Below are positions 56,421 to 64,000 of a stretch of DNA of 64,000 bases, piece after piece. Every line of letters starts with the position of its first letter. The first letter of the stretch is position 1. The notes beneath the pieces were generated by a model. That model was not told the DNA's origin and searched no databases. It saw only the letters and a program-made list of their open reading frames with translations. Origin of the DNA: Macrobrachium rosenbergii (lineage: Eukaryota > Arthropoda > Malacostraca > Decapoda > Palaemonidae); NCBI RefSeq assembly GCF_040412425.1, contig NC_089756.1:2328498-2392497 (forward strand). Reading direction: 5' to 3'. The position numbers and the translations under genes were made by a program.

Positions 56421-57163
56421 TATAATAAAACTTTGAAAACTTCCAGCAATGTAAGGCCACCAATAACATGCTCTGATAGCAGATATCACAAACCTGGTAT
56501 TTCTTGAACTATAAATTCAAATGAAATTTTCCAAACTGGTTTGTTGAAACTTTTAATTCTTCAAGTGCTTTGGAGTCAATACCAAAAATTGGTCTAAAAG
56601 CACTGAAAATTTATCTTCTACCACATCCACAGCTGTTGATTCATCTCCAAAAATAAGGGTGCCAAAATCAACCAATAATTCAGGAAAATATTCTGAAAAT
56701 ATTTTCAAACAAAAATAAGCTAAAGGAACAATCCCAGTTAGATGAGAGCTAGTTCAGAGCCATCAATCGCCACATTACAAACAAAAATAATAATAAAACT
56801 ACAGTTGCAACTACCAAGAGTCATCTTCAAGAAATACTTCCCCAAATAATGATAACTTTATAATAAAAACTTCAAATGGTTCAATGTTGTAGATCCTCCT
56901 CCTAGAAAGGTGGTTCCAAAAGTGGATTCAGAACAAAAACATCTGAGTTCAATTCAGTCTTGCTTTCCCCTTAGACAAATAGGATTAGTGGTGCACAGAA
57001 CCACAGTAGTAATTTGAACATCAGGTTCATAATAAAAATATGAAGATCAACCAAAGACCCTGAACTCCAATTCAGATGAAAGGGATTAAGAATACAATCT
57101 CTTATAAAGGAGAATTTCCCACTGCACCCTAGAACAGTACTTCCCCTCCAAGGATTTGGAAGT

Positions 57164-57705
57164 ATGATTTTTACCACCTTAGCATTCTTGCTCGATATCT
57201 TTCAGTGGAACTGTAAAGGTCTCAGAGCCCGTACAGAAGACCTTAAAGTTTTAATGCATGATTTCAATCCAGGGATTATATGCCTACAGGAAACAATGTT
57301 AGGCAACTCTGCTTATAATCCTGGACTGAATTATTCAATATTTAAATCATATCCCCAACTGGTGATCTTGCCCATTTTTACTGCAATTATTATTAATAAA
57401 TCTCTACAGCATTTTACAATTAAATGTTCTAAGTTGTTGCTATTTCAGTCATTTTGGAAAAGAGGATAACAATCTGTCTATGGTTATCACCAGACCTTGC
57501 TTTTAACATTGGAGATATGGAGTGATAATTGACCAACTTTCAGCTCCTTTACTTCTGCTAGGTCATTTTAATGCCAAACCCCCTTTGGGGAAGTCGGTTT
57601 TAGATAGTAAAGGGAAATTAATCAAGACCTTATTGACAGGAATGATGTTCGGTTATAATAATGGGTCAGTGACTTTCCACAACATTGGTGATAATCATTT
57701 TTAAA
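57164..57705 (+). pseudogene. LINE ORF2 endonuclease fragment
   Basis: IFQWNCKGLRARTEDLKVLM followed by FNPGIICLQETM is the start of an apurinic-type (EEP) endonuclease of non-LTR retrotransposons. LLLLGHFNAKPPLG is the later GDFNAH motif with Asp changed to His. A frameshift near 57465 separates the two pieces. The endonuclease ends abruptly at 57705, where the second DIRS family begins, so RT is absent. Confidence 0.8.
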
Positions 57706-57995
57706 CATCTAACTTACCTGGTAGTTATATATATAGCTTAAGTCCCTGACGTCATGGCAGAATTTCAAAAACTCGCGGCAATCGCCGATTGGTAGTCAGG
57801 TGAACCACCTGTGCGCCCTCTATCCAGGTACCTGGAACCATTCCAGCTATTCCTCAGATCTTCCCTGCCGCTGTGCCGGTAACATCGATGGAATTTCACT
57901 CGTAGCCCGTGTTTTTTCGCAACTTATTTTGGTGAAGTACACTTTGGCTTGGCTTTCGCTCGTTTTTTGGATTTGCTTTTGGAATTTCTTACAAC

Positions 57996-60360
57996 ATGTC
58001 TGACTCTTCATCGAGTGTGAGAATGTGTGTGTGGGGATGTAAAGCGGCTTGCTAAAGTCTCCTTGGATCCCCAGTATCAGTATGTGTGAAGAATGGGAAT
58101 GGATTTTTATTATAGTCGGATTTTATATGAGAAAGCTTGAAAGACCGGCTCAGAAGAGCCAAGAGTACTATGTCTCACTCTTTTGATATAACCAGGGAAT
58201 AGTTAATTTCTTTTCCCCTTGCTAACTATCCTATTGATCCTTCTCCCGTAATGGTAGTCTCTGAACCCCCTACTGAAACAGGTAAGGACCCAACACTTAA
58301 AGATATGATGGCTGCCATTCAGGCCCTGAGCCAACAGGTAAAATCCCTCACAGAAGACAGGGATAATATGTGATCGACAATAAGAGATCTAAAAAATACA
58401 AGTGTTAATGTGTTGTTAGTGCAAGTGCAGTGGAGGGTGCGACCGCTCGGTCCTGTCGTGCTCCTAGTCCGAGACCTCTTCCAAGCTCACCAACCCCTGT
58501 GAGAAGGAATGTCGACAGACGAAGGGAGGCGAGAGGCTTTAGCTACCGAGCAGTCGTCCCCTCGAGCGTACCTGTTGACGCTTCCCAGGACGCTCACCCT
58601 CGCCATAGGAAAGGCGAGGTAATGTTGTTCTCTTCGTCGTCGGATGACGCAGTCCCCATCGCAGAGGTAACTCTGGACACGGGATGCACTGGCGTCAAGC
58701 GTCCAGAAATGCATCAACAAAAGCGTCAAGCTCAGATGCTTTTGCCGATGTCAACCAGAGGCGGCCAGTTCTCAAGTAACCTCTCGCAGGTTTGGCGGAC
58801 CAGTTCTTAGTAAGTCTGGGCGCAGAACAGGAAAGCTGGGCGCCAGGAGGCGCCAGGCGTCGAAGCTGGACGCCAGGGCGTCGGGCGTCGAAAAGCTGGA
58901 CGCCAGGGCGTCAGGGCGTCAAGAAACTGGACACCAGGCCATCAGCGCCGAGAGGCTGAGGGCGCGGAAGCTGGACGCCAGGGCGTCGGGCGTCGAGAAG
59001 CTGGACGCCAGGGCGTCGAGAAGCTGGGCGTCAGGCGAGAAGCTGACCGCCAAGACGTTAAGCTTTAAGAAAATGGACGCCAAGATGCTAGGCGTCAAGA
59101 GACTGGACGCCGAGCGTCATGATAATATTTTGAAAGGCGTCGCTATTTTGGTCTTCGGACAATCGGAAAAAGAGAATGATGATATCCTGCATTCTCCTGT
59201 GGATCCTATTGTAGAGATTTCCGACGAAGACAATATAAAAGGCCATCAGCTTTCATCAGACTTGAAAAGACTTATGAAGCTATTTCAGGAATTTTTCAGA
59301 GAAATTTATCCCGACTGCTCCTCATTTGCCTACAGAATTTACTCTTGGAAGGCGTTTGAGAGGGCAGCATTTATTTAAGATGGTTTTTTCCCGCTCGTCC
59401 AAGAGAGCGCATTTAAAGTTTTAGAATGAGTGGATGCTTTCGAAGAAGAAACAATGAAAGACAGCCTTTGTTTTTCCTCCAACCAAACTAGCTTCAAGAG
59501 GTCTAGCATTTAGTATCAAACTAGAGAATCGTTTGGCCTTGGAATACCTGCCTCTTCCCAGGAGACTTCTCGAATCTTGTTGACTCTTCTAGTCGAAAGT
59601 GGCCATGGGAAAACGAAGTTTTGTTGGTCAACATCAGAGTTGGACCACCCCCTCAAAGGAATTAAGGTCTTTGAGGTCTTTTATTCTGGACTGGACCCTG
59701 GGAGCTTTAGGAAGGAAGATGGAATTATTCAACACGACTGACATCAAGAACTCATATATCTGATGTCGTCTATGGATAAAGGACTTGGAGATGGTTCCAA
59801 TGAATCAGCTGCGCTTTTCTCAGCGGGAATCCTGAAGAAAAGGGCCCATCTTTGCTCTTTCCTGGCTAATGGGGTCACGTCCAGTCAAAAAAAAATACCT
59901 CACCTCTTTTCAAGATTTGGTAAAGACCCCTGAAAAGCTGATTAATATCTAAAACACAGCTTCTCCTAAAAAGAGGGCTGAGGCTCCTGTGTTTCAGGTG
60001 TCTGAAGAGATTAGGACGGGTATTTTACGATAACGAGAAGACCCTCTGACTAGGAACCAATTGGTGACATGACTTTCTTTAGCAAGGGACCTCCAGCTTA
60101 TTGTGGAAGAAGGAGAGTGGACCACATTATTCAGTTCCTCTAAGAGAAATGAATTTCTATCACCAGAAATAAATTCCTCTAACTCTTCATCAGCTGGCAG
60201 GGAATTGAAGCCCAACTGAATGACAGTCTGAAGCTCATCCAGTTCGGCCAACAAAGGTCTTCTAAGAGGGGTACAAGATCCTTTTCCTGAGGAGACCCCC
60301 CCTCTAGTAACAAGACTAATAGACCTTTCTGCCAAATGCAATGACAGAACCAAGGCAAAG
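57996..60360 (+). pseudogene. DIRS-2 gag remnant
   Basis: ATG at 57996 gives MSDSSSSVRMCVWGCK, a short DIRS-like gag start, which loses frame quickly. MMAAIQALSQQVKSLTEDRD near 58305 looks like a coiled coil. A GGACGCCAGGGCGTC minisatellite follows, then capsid-like segments. These include LMKLFQEFFREIYPDCSS near 59264, EETMKDSLCFSSNQT near 59447 and blocks up to about 60360. Stops in all frames show it is dead. Confidence 0.65.
58806..59115 (+). repeat. Minisatellite in DIRS-2 gag
   Basis: About ten variable units of roughly 26-32 bases are built on AAGCTGGACGCCAGGGCGTC. Related GACGTCAAGCGTCAAG units recur at 61250-61400. Confidence 0.85.
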
Positions 60361-60429
60361 GCTTTACAGCAACAAGTGTCTATGATGTTGCAAAAGGAAA
60401 CCAGACAGAGAGTTCAAGATCCGAATTCC

Positions 60430-60715
60430 CTGGATTCTCTTTTCGGTTATTCCTGATCCCCAAATGCTTGGGGGTTAGAGACTGGTGCTACGGAGTGCAC
60501 TCAACTTCCTTGTGCAAAAGGTCGCTATGGAAACGACAAAATCGGTTCTAGCAGCGGTCAGACAGCATGACTGGATGGCCTCACTGGACCTCCAGGATGC
60601 GTATTTTTCACATTCCCATGCATCCAACTCAATAATTTTCTGAAGTTCGTCCATGGGAAAAAGTTTTTTCCAGTTTCGGTCTCTCTGTTTCGGCCTAAGC
60701 AGACGGGGCTGACGT
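60430..60715 (+). pseudogene. DIRS-2 reverse transcriptase, first half
   Basis: Broken frames give FRLFLIPKCLGV, ALNFLVQKVAMETT-like sequence, DWMASLDLQDAYF and FLKFVHGKK, then SLCFGLS at about 60690. These are RT motifs up to just before the conserved PQVFTR block. That block is instead found at 61420, after an intervening gag-like segment. Confidence 0.7.
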
Positions 60716-60789
60716 CTGGCTCTGGAGTCGAGACCTCTCAAGAGGAAGTTACCCCTATTGAGGGACGTCATGATAAGACTTCATAGGCT

Positions 60790-61415
60790 CCAGGTTGTTG
60801 CCACGGAGCAGCCCGGAGCTCTTCCCTTCCAGCCCCAAGGGTAGCTCTCTTATTCAGAGAAAGCGTAGAAAGTCCTGTTCAGTCAGGATACCAGGCTGCA
60901 AGAGCGTGGTGGACGCTGTGCTGTCTTCCGAACATCCTCATCTTCCTCCTTCGGATTGTTACTCGTCTGCTGAACCCTCTCCACAATCCATTATTGACGT
61001 TGAGGAGGAAATAATTCCAGTAGTTAAGGCTTCCCCAGCCTGTCCCCAACAGCAGGAAGCCCCTATGAGATAGCTTTACTACAAAATATGCAGCAGACTT
61101 TGTCTTCTCTGGTGCAAGCGTGACAACCAGGCAAAGAGAAGAAGGATAACAGACGTCCAACTAAAGCTTCTAGACGTCCAGAGGTTCAAGACGCTGAATG
61201 TAGTGAAAATGAAACTCTAGACGCGGGATACACTGGCGTCAAGCATCTAGGAGTGAAACACCATGACGACAAGCGTCAAGGAACAGGACACCAAGACGTC
61301 AAGCGTCAAGGCATTGGACGTCAGGACGTCAAGCGTCAAGATATTAGAAGCCAAGACGTGGAGGTAGCTCAGGATGCAAGATGCACTGGCATCAAGCGTC
61401 TAGCACAGATTTTCA
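60790..61415 (+). pseudogene. Gag-like segment lying inside the DIRS-2 RT
   Basis: This open but truncated segment has a Ser/Pro-rich 92-residue frame (60795-61073). A repeat-rich frame (61253-61483) follows with KRQGTGHQDVKRQGIGRQDV. Its TLDAGYTGVK-type motif, read before the repeats near 61215, parallels TLDTGCTGVKRPE at 58672 in the DIRS-2 gag. It therefore appears to be gag sequence placed between the two halves of RT. Confidence 0.6.
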
Positions 61416-61417
61416 CA

Positions 61418-62560
61418 AGGATGATTGCCAATGTAGCAGGTTTTTTCTTCACACGAGAGACATCGGAATCTCCTTGTACTTAGACGACTGGCTCCTCAGA
61501 GCTCCTTCCCACACACGCTGCCTGGAGGATCTTCAGACCACGATTCAGGTATAGGAAGAATTAGGTCTACTGATAAACAGAGAGAAATCTCAGCTGATCT
61601 CATCCCAAGAGGTTCTGTACCTTAGGATAAAGATTCAGAGTCAGGATTTTCGGGCTTTTCCTTCTGTTGCAAGAATGGGACAAGCCTTAAGAAAGTTTTA
61701 GGACTTTCTAAAGAGACAGACATGCTCGGCGAGGGAATGGATGAGTCTGCTGAGGACCCTTTCCTCGCTAGAACAGTTTGTTTTTCTTCTGGAAGATTGA
61801 TTCTATGCCCGTTACAGTTTCATCTAAATCAGAACGGGGACAAGGAAATAGAACTGGAGACCAAGTGCATCCCCATTTCGGAACCAATAAGGCCATATTT
61901 AGAGTGGTGGAACGACCCTGTCAAGCTCCAGGAGGGCCTTTTCTCTACATCAGAGGAACCCAGACCTAGTGTTGTTCTCCAACGCATCGGAGTTCAGATG
62001 GGGAGCAACACTATGGGAAAGAAACAAAGTCTCGGGCTAATGGACCAGAGAGCAGGAGAAGTGAAACATCAACCAGAAGGAACTAACTGCAATCCTTCTA
62101 GCTCTCAGGGAGTTCTAACACACGGGAGAACAGAGAGGTGCAGGTCAACGCCTACAACACGACAGCGTTGGCCTGCATTAGCAAACAAGGGGGCACTCAC
62201 TCCAGATCTCTATACTAGATAGCAAGAGAACTTCTTCTCTGAGCAAGGAGAAGAATGTCAAACTAGTAACCCGCTCTATTCAAGGGGACAAAAATGTGAG
62301 GGCGGACATTATGAGCAGGAAAAATCAAGTCCTCTCAACAGAATGGACGCTACATCAGACGTCTTCAGAAGCATGTGGCGACTTTGGGGACGTCAGTGCA
62401 TGGATCTCTTCGCCACAGCTCAAACGAAGAGACTGGAAACTTACTGCTCTCCCTTACCAGATTCGAGGCGACATACATAGACGCGTTCCTGATGGACTGG
62501 TCCAATTTGGGCGTGTATGCATTTCCCCCTTTCAAGATAATACACAGGATATGAAAAAAA
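61418..62560 (+). pseudogene. DIRS-2 reverse transcriptase second half and RNase H
   Basis: AQIFTRMIANVAGFF, then SLYLDDWLLRAPSHTRCLED with the intact YLDD active site, and EKSQLISSQEVLYL mark RT. RNase H motifs are VLFSNASEFRWGATL near 61970, NINQKELTAILLALREF near 62070 and NVRADIMSRKNQVLS near 62295. A methyltransferase-like part (DLFATAQTKRLETYCSPLPD-type region) follows near 62400. Stops and frameshifts occur throughout. Confidence 0.75.
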
Positions 62561-62799
62561 AAAAAAAAAAAAAATTTGTGTCACATGAGAGGACCAGGAA
62601 TGACCCTTGTGGCCCCTTACTGACTGACAAAGATTGGTTCACAGAGGTACTGGAATGGATGGTGGACATCCCGAGTAGCCTACCCTCAGAGAGTAGATCT
62701 ACTCAAACAACCCCACTTGGAAAGATATTACCAAAACTCACAACATCTACTAGTAACTGCCTTCAGACTTTTTAGAGGTTTTTTCGAAGGAGGCAGCTA

Positions 62800-63670
62800 G
62801 CGCTATCGCAAAAAACAAGGAGGTTATCCACCATTAAGGTATACCAATCCAAGTGGGAGGTATTTAGAGGATGGTGCAAGGACAACCATGTGTCCTCTTC
62901 CAATACCTCTGTAACTATTTCAAATTGTGTATATATGAGAACTCACCAGCATGGAACCTAACGTGGTCCTGAGGTTCCTCATGGGGAGACCATTAAAGAG
63001 AGAGGCCAAGATCACCCTTGGAACAGAGGACATCTTTAATGGACCTCACCATGAAAACACTTTTCTTGAAAACTCTGTTTTGGTCAGTTTGTACAAGAGC
63101 TAAAAAGAGTTAGTGAGATACATGCTCTCAGCAAGAATATAGATTTTAGACAAGGCAAGGCAATCTGTTCACTGCAACTAGGCTTCCTTGCAAAAATGAA
63201 TACTCATCACAACCCTGGCCCAAACGTTCGAGATTTTGAATCTAACGGACATAACAGGGGAGGGAGAGAGAGAGTCCTGTCCCGGTAAGGGCTCTAAGGC
63301 TCTGCCTGGATAGGACAAAGGACTTAAGAAGGAATTCAGAAGGGCTTTGGTGCTCAGTCAAAAAGCTCTCTGTACAGATGTCGAAGAATGCTCTGTTTTA
63401 TTTTATCAGACAGTTGATAAAAGAAGCACATATGGACTGTAGAGAATAGACCACAAGATTCTGAAAGTAAAGACGAATTTACGAGGTCAGGGCAGTAGCA
63501 ACCTCTGTAGCTCTTAAACAGAACAGGTCCCTGCAGAGTATCTTGGACACGACCTTCTGGAGAAGCAAGTTAGTATTTGCCTCTCACTATCTAAAACAAG
63601 TCCAGAAATTATGTGAAGATTGCTATACGCTGGGTCCGTTTATAGCATCTAATTCAGTAATGGGAAGGAA
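62800..63670 (+). pseudogene. DIRS-2 tyrosine recombinase remnant
   Basis: A core-binding segment (RRLSTIKVYQSKWEVFRGWC) is followed by Arg-1 in KRVSEIHALS near 63105. The box-II region reads YEVRAVATSVALKQNRS near 63484, with Tyr where the conserved His is expected. The catalytic Tyr is in FASHYLKQ near 63580, and IASNSVMG lies at the end. Multiple frameshifts lie between the blocks. Confidence 0.78.
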
Positions 63671-64000
63671 TACCCCTACAATCCCATAAACCAATACCCT
63701 TTTTTCTTACCTTGGAATTGAGAATTTTTATGGTTGTTTGTGAAGACTGGAGCTTCCACAATCTTATTCATTTTTTTAATCATTGGGATGAAAGTTCCTT
63801 GGTAGCGCCTGGAACAAGGGTATTGAGAGGAGGTCTAGTCACATAGAGGTTATACACCGGTTGACAGCCCCTAGAGATTTTCAGCCCCTGGGTGGATCGC
63901 TGGATCTCTTAAGGAATGCAGACATAATGAGGGGAGTTCATTGAAGTCAGCTTCCTTAATCCAGGTAAGGAACCTTAAGTTGGTTTATTAATTTTAAGCA

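Larger units (their letters stand above)
57706..64000 (+). mobile_element. Second DIRS-family retrotransposon (DIRS-2), right end not seen
   Basis: The left end AACATCTAACTTACCTGG is followed by a TATATATA stretch and a non-coding leader. Gag, RT, RNase H and tyrosine recombinase remnants follow in DIRS order. The end sequences, gag and recombinase differ from copies A-D, so this is another family. The recombinase finishes near 63660, leaving about 340 bases of 3' region. AGGTAAGGAACC near 63964 may be the decayed right terminus. It interrupts the LINE endonuclease. Confidence 0.8.

Overview
The window is nuclear DNA of an animal, most likely a decapod crustacean. That placement is an inference. 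It rests on two recognisable animal genes with introns, long TA/CA/GA microsatellites, and several tyrosine-recombinase (DIRS) retrotransposons next to Gypsy, BEL/Pao, hAT, RTE and Jockey-type elements. There is no bacterial-style gene organisation, no CRISPR array and no intact rRNA or tRNA gene. Almost all long open frames belong to transposable elements, most of them broken.

Host genes. An SPSB3-like SPRY/SOCS-box gene lies on the minus strand (coding exon 21332-22132, possible promoter and 5' exon near 22.9 kb). The first coding exon of CHORDC1/morgana lies on the plus strand (31679-31745, ending in a consensus splice donor). They are divergent, with about 9 kb between them. No second CHORDC1 exon is recognisable downstream, so the DIRS array from 32 to 55 kb (and possibly everything to 64 kb) probably sits in its first intron.

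Region 1-16.7 kb is one nested structure. A minus-strand BEL/Pao retrotransposon has one LTR at about 15.95-16.67 kb. Its other LTR is split into 1794-1977 and 7011-7503 by a young 5.0-kb Ty3/Gypsy element (1978-7010). A second Gypsy element (1-1793) abuts the same LTR. The BEL interior carries a 1.06-kb non-autonomous hAT (8484-9541, perfect 8-bp target duplication) and a 5.3-kb hAT (10657-15952). The larger hAT's transposase is itself split by a 1.94-kb long-TIR element (12962-14904).

Region 16.7-31.4 kb is mostly non-coding. It holds a PIF/Harbinger-like MITE, the SPSB3-like gene, a cluster of microsatellites with three large palindromes (one with perfect 97-bp arms, one made of tRNA-derived SINEs, one with a hammerhead-like core), and an RTE-type LINE remnant.

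Region 31.7-55 kb holds CHORDC1 exon 1 and then an array of related DIRS elements. Copy A (32050-39763) is the most complete, with gag, RT, RNase H, methyltransferase-like and tyrosine recombinase regions, and a 631-bp foldback element inside gag. Copies B and C (39952-51173) are tandem, and copy D is a gag-only remnant. Region 55.6-64 kb is a Jockey-like LINE remnant cut by a second DIRS family, which runs to near the window end.
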